DNA of 64,000 nucleotides from CAVRIA01 sp963721115 (GTDB lineage: Bacteria > Desulfobacterota > Binatia > HRBIN30 > CADEER01). Position 1 is the stretch's first letter; every line of letters begins with the position of its first letter. A program made the translations under genes and the position numbers. Positions 1 to 9,617 of this stretch are shown here, piece after piece. The notes beneath the pieces were generated by a model that was given only the letters and a program-made list of their open reading frames with translations, did not search any database and was not told the origin of the DNA. Location: assembly GCA_963721115.1 (NCBI GenBank), contig CAVRIA010000004.1, positions 1,255,249-1,319,248 on the forward strand. The letters are read 5' to 3'.

Positions 1-1
1 C

Positions 2-262
2 AAGCGCGTCGGGTACGACTCGGCCGGGCTGTCGGTCAAGCAGGTGACGCTCGACCACACGCACTACGACACGATCGAGGGCTGCAATGCCTGCACCGAG
101 CTGTACGGCAGCGTGTTCCGTCCGACGGTCCACCAGGAGATCTATCCGTTCGAGGACCTGCCGCGCGCGACACGGGAGATGCACCAGAACGTGCAGACCG
201 GCATTGCCATCATCCGCGTCGCCGAAAAGATGCCGGCATCCGTACAAGGGCTGATTCCGTAG
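2..262 (+). CDS. C-terminal part of a zinc-binding MDR dehydrogenase/reductase (partial)
   Basis: The reading frame is open from base 2 to the TAG at 260-262, so the gene starts upstream of the window. The 86 visible residues end in the pattern FEDLPRATREMHQNVQTGI followed by a beta strand, typical of the last helix and strand of medium-chain dehydrogenase/reductase enzymes (alcohol dehydrogenases and crotonyl-CoA reductase relatives). Substrate cannot be judged from this tail. A second, complete MDR enzyme follows 40 bases later on the same strand, so the two may share a transcript. Confidence 0.6.
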   Translation, partial: KRVGYDSAGLSVKQVTLDHTHYDTIEGCNACTELYGSVFRPTVHQEIYPFEDLPRATREMHQNVQTGIAIIRVAEKMPASVQGLIP

Positions 263-302
263 CGCCGGGGCTACGGTTCCACGAGGGCGTCTGGCGGTGA
301 CC

Positions 303-1328
303 ATGCGAGCCGCGTTCTGCCCTGCGCCCGGACGGATGGAGTTGCGCGACGTTCCGACGGCCCGCGCCGGTTCGGGCGAGGTGGTGGTCCGCGTGCGCAG
401 CTGCGGGATCTGCGGCAGCGATCTGCACTGGTTCCACGGCGGCTTTCCGGCCCCGGCGGTGTGTCCGGGACACGAGATCTGCGGCCAGATCGCCTCGCTC
501 GGCGAGGGCGTCGAAGGGCTGCGGGTCGGCGACCGGGTGGTGGTGGAGCCCCTGGTGGTGTGCCGCGAGTGCTCCTACTGCCGGACCGGCAACTATCAGC
601 TCTGCCCGCGGTTCCAGGTGCTCGGGCTCATGCGGCCGGGGGGCTTCGCCGACTGCGTCGCCGTTCCGGCCTATGCGGTCTATCCGGCGCCGGCTGGCCT
701 GGACGACGCGCTGGCGGCCCTGTGCGAGCCGACCGCCGTCTGCGTGCACGGCGTGCGCCTCGCCGGCATCGGCATCGGCGATCGCGTCTTGGTGCTCGGA
801 GCCGGGACGATCGGCTTGCTGTCGCTTCTCGCCGCCCGGGCGGCGGGCGCGGCGGAGGTGGCGGTCACGGCGCGCCACACGACACAAGCCGACATGGCCC
901 GCCGCCTCGGCGCGACGCACGTGTTCTCCACCACCCGCGAGGGAAGCGCCGAACGCGACGCCTTCGCCGCCGCGCTTCCCATCGACGCGGTGATCGAGAC
1001 GGTCGGGGGAGCGGCCGATACGCTCAACGAGGCGATCGGGGCCGTGCGTCCGGGCGGCACGGTGGCGGTGCTGGGCGTGTTTACCGCGCCGCCATCACTG
1101 GCCGCGCTGGCGTTGGTTTCGAAGGAGGTCCGCCTGATCGGCTCGCTGACCTACGGTCGAGCCGGGCCGCGCACCGATTTCGAGGTCGCGCTGCAGCTGC
1201 TCGAACGACGGCGCGACGAGGCGGCCCAGTTGATCACCCATCGGTTCGCACTCGACGAGATCCAGCGGGGTTTCGAGGCGGCCTCGGACAAGGCCGGCGG
1301 GGCGATCAAGGTCAGCATCGCTCCGTGA
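303..1328 (+). CDS. Zinc-dependent medium-chain alcohol/polyol dehydrogenase
   Basis: A 341-residue cytoplasmic oxidoreductase of the zinc MDR superfamily (sorbitol/threonine dehydrogenase type). The catalytic zinc site is visible as the Cys of RSCGICGSDLHWFHG and the later GHE. The structural zinc loop has four cysteines in CRECSYCRTGNYQLC. The Rossmann NAD(P) site is VLGAGTIGLL near the middle. I use ATG 303; an in-frame GTG at 297 is the alternative. It follows the end of another MDR enzyme. It converges on the sensor kinase, with only 15 bases between them. The substrate is not deducible. Confidence 0.85.
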   Translation: MRAAFCPAPGRMELRDVPTARAGSGEVVVRVRSCGICGSDLHWFHGGFPAPAVCPGHEICGQIASLGEGVEGLRVGDRVVVEPLVVCRECSYCRTGNYQLCPRFQVLGLMRPGGFADCVAVPAYAVYPAPAGLDDALAALCEPTAVCVHGVRLAGIGIGDRVLVLGAGTIGLLSLLAARAAGAAEVAVTARHTTQADMARRLGATHVFSTTREGSAERDAFAAALPIDAVIETVGGAADTLNEAIGAVRPGGTVAVLGVFTAPPSLAALALVSKEVRLIGSLTYGRAGPRTDFEVALQLLERRRDEAAQLITHRFALDEIQRGFEAASDKAGGAIKVSIAP

Positions 1329-1343
1329 AGGCGCCGCTGGCTG

Positions 1344-3578
1344 TCAGGCGGCGCTGAACTGCGCCTGTCGATCGGCCTCCGTCTCGAGGCGCATCGGAAT
1401 CCGAACGCGGAAGGTGGAGCCGCAGCCGACCCGACTTTCCACCTGCACACTGCCGCCGAGGAGCTCGACGTTGCGGCGCACGATGGCGAGGCCCAGGCCG
1501 ACGCCCCCGAAGGTGCGCGTCGGCGATCCGTCGATCTGGCGGAAGGGCTCGAAGACGTGGGCCACCTCGTCCGGCGCGATACCGATGCCGGTGTCGCGAA
1601 CGTAGAAATCGGCGTAGTGGCCCGAGCGCCGTGCGATCAGCTGGACCTCGCCGCGCGGGGTGAACTTGAGGGCGTTGAGCAGAAGGTTGCTGAGCACGGA
1701 ATACAGGCGGTCGTAGTCGGTCGAGAGCTCGATGTCGGGAGCGCCGCTGACATGAACGGCCACCTCGAAGCTGCTGCGAACGTCGTTGCAAAGGGCCTGC
1801 AGCTCGAGGAGGAGGAAATCGGCCGAAAAGCAGGTGGGGAGGAGGACCGCTCTACCTCGATCGAGGCGCGCGTATTCGAGAACGCTCTCGACCATGCGGT
1901 GCAGCGCCCGTGCGGCCGATCCGATGCGATCGACGAAGCCGCGGGCATCGCTGCCGGGCGGCAGGCTCGGCTCGTCCGTGAGCAGGTCGGTATAGCCGAT
2001 GATGACGTTGAGCGGCGTGCGAAGCTCGTGCGACATGTTGGCCACGAACTCGGTCTGGACCCGGTTCGACTCGCGCAGCCGATTGAGCAACCGCTGCGTC
2101 TCGTGCTCCTGCCGTCGTCGCTCGGTCACGTCGCGGCCGATGCACTGGTACAGGCGCGGCTGACCGGGCGCGCTGACGAGCCGCACGCGCAGCTCGATGA
2201 CGGCCGTACCGTCCGGCCCGCGCACCTCGACCTCGAACGGGTGACCCGATTCGATGCCGCGCCGGCGCGCGACTGCCAGGCGGCGGCCGATGTCGTGCTC
2301 GCTCTGCGGGGTGACGAGCTGTTCCCAGCGGGAGAGCTCCAGCTCGCCGGGCCGAAGGCGAAAGAAGTTGAGCGCCGCCTGGTTGGCGAAGCGAAACGGG
2401 CCGCGCTCGTCGACGACGAAGACGAGGTCGTTGGCGCGCTCGAAGAGGTCGCGGTAGCGCGCTTCGGAGCCGGAGAGCTTCTCGAAGAGGCGCGCGTTGT
2501 CGATGGCCACTGCCGCCTGCGCGGCGATGCCCTGGAGCAGCGAGACCTGGCGCTCGTCGAAGGGCTCGGGCCGCGCGATGCGGCCGGAGGTGAGCACGCC
2601 GAGCACCTGCCGCTTGGCGATGATCGGCGCGAAGGCGACGCTGTGGATTCCGTAGCGCGCCAGCGTCTTCGGCGGCAGCCACTTCTGCTCGCCGGGGTCG
2701 TTGATGACGACCGTCCGGCCATTGAGGAGCTCCTGCCCGAGAGGCGTGTCGATCGAGGCGCGAAAGGGCGGTCCCGGGTTCAGGTTCAGTGCGGGCTCGG
2801 AGTAGGTCGAGGCACCGACCAGCTGGCGGTGGACCTCGTCGAGCAGCAGCGTCGTGGAGAAGTCGCACCCCAGCGCGGCCGCGGTGCGCTCGTTGATGCG
2901 CGCCAGAACTTCGGGCAGCTCGGTGAGCACCGAGATCTCGAGCGCCGTGGCGACCAGGGCGCGCTCGCCATCGAGCAGGGTGCGCAGCTGCCCTTCGGAC
3001 GCGGTCAGCCGCGCGCTGTGCAGGAAGAGGTCGCGGCGAACGCGGTCGGCTTGGGACGCGCCGACCGCCGAGATCGCGCCGGCGATGAGCGGTCCGAGAA
3101 TCTCGTGCAGGAGATGCAACGAATGGCCGCTCGCCGCGATGGCGCCCCAGTAGACGAGAATGGTGACGCAGACGGAGGCGTACTGGAACGTCGCCATCCA
3201 GGGGAACAGGAGGGCGGTGGCGACCATCTTGAGGGAGAGGAAGAGCGCCGTGCCGGAGACCGTCGTCGTCGGCAGAAAGAGACGTGCGGCGAGAAGCAGA
3301 GTGAAGGCGAGGTCGGCAGCGACGGCCACGGCTTCGGCGCGGGAACGCAACGGGCCGAGCACCAGGACGAAGGCCGCCAGCGGAACGATCAACTGCAGCA
3401 TGTTGGGCCCGATCTCGGCGCGGAAGACGGCGGGCTGGTTGAGGAGATCGATGAGCTCGTAGATCAGACACGAGCCGAAGATGAGGAGAATGGCTTTCGG
3501 GAATCCCGCCGCGAGCAGGTGCTGGCGATGCACCGCGTAAGCTGTGGAGCGCCCCCCGCCCCTCTTTGCGCCCAGCAT
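1344..3578 (-). CDS. Membrane sensor histidine kinase with GAF and PAS domains
   Basis: A 744-residue inner-membrane sensor kinase. Residues about 30-170 hold several hydrophobic helices forming an N-terminal membrane sensor. GAF follows at about 210-365, PAS at about 370-490, HisKA at about 505-575 with the phosphorylated His in SHELRTP (about residue 517), and HATPase_c at about 615-735 with N-box NALKFTPRGEV, G1 box DTGIGI and G2 box GGVGLGLAIV. There is no receiver domain and no adjacent response regulator, so it is an orphan. The only response regulator in the window lies 5 kb away at 8.3 kb. The signal is unknown. It is divergent from the TPP enzyme. Confidence 0.9.
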   Translation of the reverse strand: MLGAKRGGGRSTAYAVHRQHLLAAGFPKAILLIFGSCLIYELIDLLNQPAVFRAEIGPNMLQLIVPLAAFVLVLGPLRSRAEAVAVAADLAFTLLLAARLFLPTTTVSGTALFLSLKMVATALLFPWMATFQYASVCVTILVYWGAIAASGHSLHLLHEILGPLIAGAISAVGASQADRVRRDLFLHSARLTASEGQLRTLLDGERALVATALEISVLTELPEVLARINERTAAALGCDFSTTLLLDEVHRQLVGASTYSEPALNLNPGPPFRASIDTPLGQELLNGRTVVINDPGEQKWLPPKTLARYGIHSVAFAPIIAKRQVLGVLTSGRIARPEPFDERQVSLLQGIAAQAAVAIDNARLFEKLSGSEARYRDLFERANDLVFVVDERGPFRFANQAALNFFRLRPGELELSRWEQLVTPQSEHDIGRRLAVARRRGIESGHPFEVEVRGPDGTAVIELRVRLVSAPGQPRLYQCIGRDVTERRRQEHETQRLLNRLRESNRVQTEFVANMSHELRTPLNVIIGYTDLLTDEPSLPPGSDARGFVDRIGSAARALHRMVESVLEYARLDRGRAVLLPTCFSADFLLLELQALCNDVRSSFEVAVHVSGAPDIELSTDYDRLYSVLSNLLLNALKFTPRGEVQLIARRSGHYADFYVRDTGIGIAPDEVAHVFEPFRQIDGSPTRTFGGVGLGLAIVRRNVELLGGSVQVESRVGCGSTFRVRIPMRLETEADRQAQFSAA

Positions 3579-3717
3579 AGCGCCGGGATACTAGCGCGGC
3601 ATATGAGGGCTTGAAAGCGGAGTTTTGCTGCAACGTCTCTTTTTTCCACATGTGCGATGTGCGAGAAGCGGATGGCGCCCCGCGGCGGCGGGCAGCGGCG
3701 GCGAAAGGAGAAGGCGG

Positions 3718-5475
3718 ATGCCTCCCGAGATGGACTGGGGAAAGTCGCTCTACGGCGAGCGATCCCCGGAGAGGAGAGGGCGGGACATGTCCTTGACCGA
3801 CGGCGGCAGTCTGGTGGGGCGCGTGCTGGGCGCACAGCATGTGCAGTATCTGTTCGCAATCAACGGCGGCCATACGTTCCCGATTCTGGCCAGCCTGCGC
3901 GACAACGGCGTCAAGCTGATCCACATGCGCCACGAGCAGGCCTGCGCCTACGCCGCCGACGCGTATGCGCGCAGCACCGCGAGGGTCGGCGTTTGCAGCG
4001 TCACCGCCGGATGCGGCCTGACCAATGCCATCACCGGCCTGTGCGGCGCCGGTCTGACCGGCAGCGCCGTGGTCTGCATTGCGGGCCAACACCCGACCAC
4101 GGAGGACGGGCTCGGTTCCTTTCAGGAAGCCTATGGCGCCGAGATGTGCCGGCCGTTCTCCAAGTATGTCAAACGCGTTCTCGACTGGTCGGCGATCGAG
4201 GCCGACCTGCGGCAGGCGTTTCGCGAGGCTCTCGCCCCCCCGCAGGGGGCGGCGGTGGTGGAGATCCCGACCAACGTCCTCTACCACCAGGACGATCCGG
4301 CCAAGCAGAGGCGCGGCGCCAGTCCGTACGAGCCCGATGCCATGCGTGCGCAAGCGGACCCACGCGCGGTCGAGCGCGCCCTCGAGATGCTGATCGAGGC
4401 GCGGCGGCCGTTGATCGCCGCCGGCGACGGCGTGTTCTGGTCGGATGCCGCCGCGGAGCTGCGCGAGCTGGCCGAGCTCACCGGGATCCCGACCTACGCG
4501 CGGCGCGCCGGACAGGGCGCACTACCGGAGGATCATCCGCTCGCCGTGAGAGGGGCCTGGAAGAAGCCGTTCACCGGACGCGCCGACGTCGTGCTCGCCG
4601 TCGGCTTCAAGTTCTGGAGCGGCGAGCACTTCGGAGAGGCACCCACCTGGAACGGCGACGCCAAGTACATCCAAGTCGATGCGGCGCCGAGCCGTGTCGG
4701 CTGGCAGGTTCCGGCCGACATCGCGCTGGTCGGCGATCCCAAGCTGGTTCTGCGCCAGATGATCGACGCGGCGCGCCGGCTCGAGGCCGACTTCGAGCGG
4801 CATCGGGACGAGTCCTGGGCGAACGACGTTGCCACGGCGCGCGACAACTTCGCTCGCACCCTCGAAGAACGGGAGGGCAAGACGCATGCGAGCGTACCCG
4901 TGCATCCCGACCGACTCGCGCGCGAGGTGTGTCGAAGCATCGATCGGGACGCGACGGTCATCCTCGACTCGTTCACCATGAGCGGCTGGATGACGCAGTG
5001 GCTGGTGGCGCGCTTTCCGGGCCAGGTCATCGACGCCGGCCCGCTCGCTCCGGTGGGGCACGGCATCGGCATGGCCATCGGCGCGCAGCTGGCGCGCCCC
5101 GGCAAGCAGGTGGTGGTGATGATCGGCGACGGCGGCCTGGGGATCGGCGGCTGGGACATCGAGACGGCGCTGCGTTACGACCTGCCGATTCATACGGTGC
5201 TGTGGAACAACAGCTCGTGGGGACCGGGCTTCGAGGAAATGCCGCTCCTCAAGGGTCGCACCGATCCGTTCAACATGATGGAGAACATCCGCTACGATCG
5301 CATGTTCGCCGTCCTCGGCTGCCACGCGGAGCACGTGGAGAAGCCGGACGACCTGGCTCCGGCTCTGCAGCGCGCCTTCGCGTCCGGCAAGGCCTCCTTC
5401 GTCAACGTCGTCGGCGACAAGCGGATCGGTCACCCGCGCCTGGGCGGAAACCTGCTCGGCTCGACGCAGGTGTGA
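3718..5475 (+). CDS. Acetolactate synthase-like thiamine-pyrophosphate enzyme
   Basis: A three-domain TPP enzyme of the acetolactate synthase / oxalyl-CoA decarboxylase / 2-hydroxyacyl-CoA lyase superfamily, 585 residues. The N-terminal PYR domain has the conserved Glu of HMRHEQACAYAADAYAR, which activates the cofactor. A central domain follows. The C-terminal PP domain has the TPP/Mg motif beginning GDGGLGIGGWDIE and ending LWNN. ATG 3718 is preceded by AAAGGAG seven bases upstream. ATG 3787 is an equally good alternative, with AGGAGAGG before it and a more usual family N-terminus. The true substrate is unknown: the gene is not next to ilvN or ilvC, which argues against branched-chain amino acid synthesis. 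Confidence 0.85.
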   Translation: MPPEMDWGKSLYGERSPERRGRDMSLTDGGSLVGRVLGAQHVQYLFAINGGHTFPILASLRDNGVKLIHMRHEQACAYAADAYARSTARVGVCSVTAGCGLTNAITGLCGAGLTGSAVVCIAGQHPTTEDGLGSFQEAYGAEMCRPFSKYVKRVLDWSAIEADLRQAFREALAPPQGAAVVEIPTNVLYHQDDPAKQRRGASPYEPDAMRAQADPRAVERALEMLIEARRPLIAAGDGVFWSDAAAELRELAELTGIPTYARRAGQGALPEDHPLAVRGAWKKPFTGRADVVLAVGFKFWSGEHFGEAPTWNGDAKYIQVDAAPSRVGWQVPADIALVGDPKLVLRQMIDAARRLEADFERHRDESWANDVATARDNFARTLEEREGKTHASVPVHPDRLAREVCRSIDRDATVILDSFTMSGWMTQWLVARFPGQVIDAGPLAPVGHGIGMAIGAQLARPGKQVVVMIGDGGLGIGGWDIETALRYDLPIHTVLWNNSSWGPGFEEMPLLKGRTDPFNMMENIRYDRMFAVLGCHAEHVEKPDDLAPALQRAFASGKASFVNVVGDKRIGHPRLGGNLLGSTQV

Positions 5476-5478
5476 AGG

Positions 5479-5997
5479 TCAGACGCGAAAGGGGCGCGCC
5501 AGGAGAGTTCGGCCGCTCTGGTCGAGAACGTAGACCACGACGGTGTCGAAGGCGACGGCGGCGACCTCCGGGACCGTGGCCGTGATGCGCTGCCAGTCGT
5601 CGTTCAGATCGACGCGATACCCGGTGTTCGGCGTGGCGCCGTGGAAGTGGCCGCCGGCGGTAATCGAGGGGCCGGCCGGTTGGGGCGGCCAGATCGACCA
5701 ACGGCGCGGGTCGGCCCGGTCGTTGTGGGCGACGACGAAGACGAAGCATTCCGTTGCTTCGGGGACATTGGTGCGCAGGCGCAACGACACACTGAGGCGC
5801 TCGCCCTCGCCGGTGCGCTCGCGCCGGGCGGAGAAGCGGTCGAACTCGACGGCGGCATGACGACTGCGCGATGGCGACGCGGTTGCCGGTCTCGCCGACC
5901 AGTGCCACAGCGACAGCGAGCCCATCAGAACGGTGCCCAGGAGCAGCAGGAAGCCGAACAGCAGGCGCCGCGTCTCCTTGCTCGTCCGTTCCGCCAT
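5479..5997 (-). CDS. Hypothetical membrane-anchored protein
   Basis: A 172-residue protein I do not recognise. It has a short basic N-terminus (ERTSKETRR), one transmembrane helix (LLFGFLLLLGTVLMGSLSLW, about residues 11-30), then an all-outside domain rich in beta-strand patterns. This domain contains HFHGATPNTGYRV and ends VVVYVLDQSGRTLLARPFRV. The topology suggests a periplasmic domain tethered to the inner membrane. Its stop is four bases from the stop of the convergent TPP enzyme. ATG 5997 is used; a TTG at 6036 would add 13 residues. Confidence 0.6.
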   Translation of the reverse strand: MAERTSKETRRLLFGFLLLLGTVLMGSLSLWHWSARPATASPSRSRHAAVEFDRFSARRERTGEGERLSVSLRLRTNVPEATECFVFVVAHNDRADPRRWSIWPPQPAGPSITAGGHFHGATPNTGYRVDLNDDWQRITATVPEVAAVAFDTVVVYVLDQSGRTLLARPFRV

Positions 5998-6114
5998 GAT
6001 GAAACGCAGCGTAGCGGGACACACGGCCGTGTTCAATGTCCCGAGGGCGCCCCGGGTGCGATGCGAAGAGCTCCGTCATTGCGGGCACGGAACGGCCTCT
6101 GATATAGCTCGCCC

Positions 6115-6883
6115 ATGTTCGGGCTCGGATTCGCTGGGACCGTCATCCTCATCGGCGTCATCGCGCTGGTGAGCGGCGTCAAGATCGTGCGCGAGTACGA
6201 ACGCGGCGTCGTGCTGCGACTCGGGCGCCTCGTCGGCGGCGCGCGGGCCCGGCGTCATCTACGTGATCCCCGGCATCGAGCAGATGTACAAGATGGATCT
6301 GCGGACCATCACGCTGGACGTTCCTTCGCAGGACGTCATCACGCGCGACAACGTGTCGGTGAAGGTGAGCGCCGTCCTGTACTTCCGCGTCATCGACCCC
6401 TCGCTGGCGGTGGTCGAGGTGCAGAACTATCTGTTCGCCACCTCGCAGCTCGCCCAGACGACGCTGCGCAGCGTGTGCGGGCAGGCGCAGCTCGATGCGC
6501 TTCTGGGGGAGCGCGAGCGACTCAACGAGCAGCTGCAGGAGATCATCGACACCAGCACCGCGCCGTGGGGCATCAAGGTCATGCTGGTCGAGATCAAGCA
6601 CATCGACCTGCCGGCCGATCTGCAACGAGCGATGGCCCGTCAGGCGGAGGCGGAGCGGCTGCGGCGCGCCAAGGTGATCAACGCCGAGGGAGAGTTCCAG
6701 GCGGCGGCGCGGCTGAGCGAGGCGGCGGGACTGATGGAGAAGGAGCCGATCGCCATCCAGCTGCGCATGCTGCAGACGTTGACGCAGATCGGGCAGGAGA
6801 AGAACAATACGCTGATCGTGCCCCTGCCGATCGAGCTCATCCGTTCGCTCGTCGCGGCGGCGAAGGCCGACGCGGAAGGGTGA
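6115..6883 (+). CDS. Slipin/stomatin-like SPFH membrane protein (frameshifted in this sequence)
   Basis: An SPFH (stomatin/prohibitin/flotillin/HflKC) protein that organises membrane microdomains. It opens with one hydrophobic helix (GLGFAGTVILIGVIALVSGV), then VREYERGVVLRLGRLVG, the start of the SPFH domain. After about base 6238 the family sequence continues in the next frame (GPGVIYVIPGIEQMYKMDLRT) to TGA 6883. One extra base in the GGCGGCGCGCGG stretch explains this: 769 bases equals 3n+1 and a corrected length of 255 residues, the usual slipin size. It is followed ten bases later by aminopeptidase P. Slipins normally pair with an NfeD-like protease partner, which is not present here. Confidence 0.85.
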
Positions 6884-6893
6884 CCGGAGCGCC

Positions 6894-8204
6894 GTGCGGC
6901 AGGACGTGTTCGCGCGGCGGCGAAGCCGCGTCATGCAGGCGATGGGAGAGGGCGCGGCCGCCGTCTTCGCGGCCGCGCCGGAGCGCATCCGGTCGAACGA
7001 CGTCGAGCATCGCTATCGACAGGGCAGCGACTTCCACTACCTGACCGGATTTCCGGAGCCCGAGGCGGTGTGCCTGCTGTTGCCGGGCCACCCGAAGGAC
7101 GAGTTCGTCCTCTTCGTTCGCCCGCGCGACCCCGAGCGAGAGACGTGGACGGGGCGGCGTTTCGGGGTGGACGGGGCGATGGAGTCCTTCGGCGCCGCGA
7201 TGGCCTACCCGATCGAGCGCCTCGACGAGATGGTCGCGCAGTATCTCGGCGAGCGCGACCGGCTGTACTGCGTGCTCGAGCGCGACCAGGCCTTCAACCA
7301 GCGCGTGCTGGGCTGGCTGCAGCAGCTTCAGGCCAAGCGGCCGCGCACCGGAAGCGGGCCGACGGCGTTGCTCGACGCCCGTCAGGTCCTGCACGAGATG
7401 CGTCTCTACAAGGAGCCGGAGGAGATCGAGGCGATGCGTCGGGCCATCGCCATCAGCGCCGAGGCGCACGTGGGCGCCATGCGCGGTGCACGGGCGGGAA
7501 GCCCGGAGTACGAGATCGAGGCAGCGATGGAGCACGTGTTTCGCGCCGCTGGCGCCAGCGGCCCCGCCTACCCGTCGATCGTCGCCTCGGGCCCGAATGC
7601 CACGATCCTCCACTACACGAGCAACGATCGGGTTCTGCGGGAGGCGGACCTGCTGCTCATCGACGCCGGAGCGGAGTACGACGGCTACTGTGCGGACGTG
7701 ACGCGCACGTTCCCGGTCGCGCCTCGCTTCGAGGGACGAGGCAGGGCGCTTTACGATGCCGTGCTGGCGGCACAGATCGCGGCGATCGAGTGCGTGCGGC
7801 CGGGCGTGCGTTTCGACGACGTGCACCAGCGCGCGGTCACCGTGCTCGTCGAGGGCTTGATCGGGCTGGGTCTGTTGAAAGGGTCGGTCGGCGAGATCCG
7901 CGACCAGGAGCTCTACAGGCCCTTCTACATGCACCGCACCAGCCACTGGCTGGGGTTGGACGTTCACGACGTCGGCGACTACCGCCGCGGTGGCACGTCC
8001 CGCGTGCTCGAGGCGGGCATGGTGCTCACGGTCGAACCCGGTCTCTACATCGGCGAGCACGTCGAGGACATCGGCGCCGAGTGGCGCGGCCTGGGGGTGC
8101 GCATCGAGGACGACGTGCTGGTGACGGTGGACGGGCACGAGGTCCTGTCCGCAGCGATCCCCAAGGCGCCCGCCGACCTGGAGGCGCTGCGCGGCGAAAG
8201 GTGA
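6894..8204 (+). CDS. pepP: Aminopeptidase P (Xaa-Pro aminopeptidase), M24 family
   Basis: A cytoplasmic metallopeptidase removing the N-terminal residue from peptides with proline in second position. The 436 residues show an AMP_N domain (about 1-130, with YRQGSDFHYLTGFPEPEAVC), then the pita-bread M24 domain. Metal ligands are visible: both Asp in DAGAEYDGYCADVTRTF, His in HRTSHWLGLDVHDVGDY, Glu in VEPGLYIGEHVEDIG and Glu in RIEDDVLVT. Start GTG 6894 has GGAG about five bases upstream. Length matches E. coli PepP (about 440). Confidence 0.93.
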   Translation: MRQDVFARRRSRVMQAMGEGAAAVFAAAPERIRSNDVEHRYRQGSDFHYLTGFPEPEAVCLLLPGHPKDEFVLFVRPRDPERETWTGRRFGVDGAMESFGAAMAYPIERLDEMVAQYLGERDRLYCVLERDQAFNQRVLGWLQQLQAKRPRTGSGPTALLDARQVLHEMRLYKEPEEIEAMRRAIAISAEAHVGAMRGARAGSPEYEIEAAMEHVFRAAGASGPAYPSIVASGPNATILHYTSNDRVLREADLLLIDAGAEYDGYCADVTRTFPVAPRFEGRGRALYDAVLAAQIAAIECVRPGVRFDDVHQRAVTVLVEGLIGLGLLKGSVGEIRDQELYRPFYMHRTSHWLGLDVHDVGDYRRGGTSRVLEAGMVLTVEPGLYIGEHVEDIGAEWRGLGVRIEDDVLVTVDGHEVLSAAIPKAPADLEALRGER

Positions 8205-8255
8205 GCCCGGAAGGTGCCCGCGGCCCGACGATCAGCCGCCCGGCGGCATCGCGGA

Positions 8256-8705
8256 TCAGTCGGGCACGCGGGCAATGAGCAGTCGGTAGCCGGTGAGGTC
8301 GCCGACCGCGCGCAGGAGTTGGTCGACCTGGACCGGCTTGCGCAGGTAGGCGACGGCGCCGGTCTTGTAGCTCCTTACCATGTCGTCCTCCTCGTCCGAG
8401 CCGGTCAGGACGATCACCGGGATGTGTCGCAGGCGCCGATCGTCCCACACCTTGCGGAGGACTTCCCGGCCGTCGATCTTCGGCAGGCCGAGGTCGAGAA
8501 GGATCAGGCCGATCCGCGTCGTGCCCTCCATCGCCTCGCGGTAGAGCAGCTCCAGTGCCTGGTCGCCGTCCTCGACCACGGTCAGCTCGTTGCCGATGTG
8601 TGCCCGGTTGAGGGCTCGCCGCGTGATGGCGATGTCGTCCGGGTCGTCCTCGACCAGGAGCAGGTGCGGAATCTGGATCCCCGTCGCGGGACTACTCGTC
8701 GTCAC
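8256..8705 (-). CDS. Single-domain response regulator (Rcp1-type receiver)
   Basis: A stand-alone CheY-like receiver of 149 residues, with no output domain. The acidic pocket is VEDDPDD, the phosphorylated Asp is in ILLDLGLPKIDG, the Thr switch in VIVLTGSDEEDD and the conserved Lys in YLRKPVQVDQ. The DDPDD signature and the extra acidic insert are typical of Rcp1-like regulators that work with phytochrome-type or GAF-containing kinases. I chose GTG 8705 because AAAGGAGG lies five bases upstream; an upstream TTG at 8741 lacks this. No kinase is adjacent; the orphan GAF/PAS kinase at 1.3-3.6 kb is a possible partner (inference). Confidence 0.88.
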   Translation of the reverse strand: MTTSSPATGIQIPHLLLVEDDPDDIAITRRALNRAHIGNELTVVEDGDQALELLYREAMEGTTRIGLILLDLGLPKIDGREVLRKVWDDRRLRHIPVIVLTGSDEEDDMVRSYKTGAVAYLRKPVQVDQLLRAVGDLTGYRLLIARVPD

Positions 8706-8836
8706 GACGTCCTCCTTTCTCGCGGGCGCTCCGGCGGGCAAGGCGCCGCGCCGCCCGCTGAGTATAGCGGTCAGCGGGCGGCGGACGGAAGAGACAATCG
8801 CCGCGGTGGCGCCCGCTCGGCGCCGATCGACGCGAC

Positions 8837-9472
<636 letters not shown>

Positions 9473-9617
9473 CTTCAAACCCTCCTCTTCCGTGTTTGGC
9501 GATACCTGTTGGCGTCGGTGTGATCGGTGTCCAACGACGATCGCTCCCGGGGAGCCCTTCCGGATTGCGAATCAAGCGATTCTCTTGCGTCGCGATCGGT
9601 CTTGTCAAGGTCGGCCC

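Noticed and set aside
1331..1354. GCGCCGC/GCGGCGC hairpin as a terminator between the dehydrogenase and the kinase
   Set aside because: It overlaps the kinase stop, has no T-run, and a 7-bp GC stem is common by chance in this DNA.
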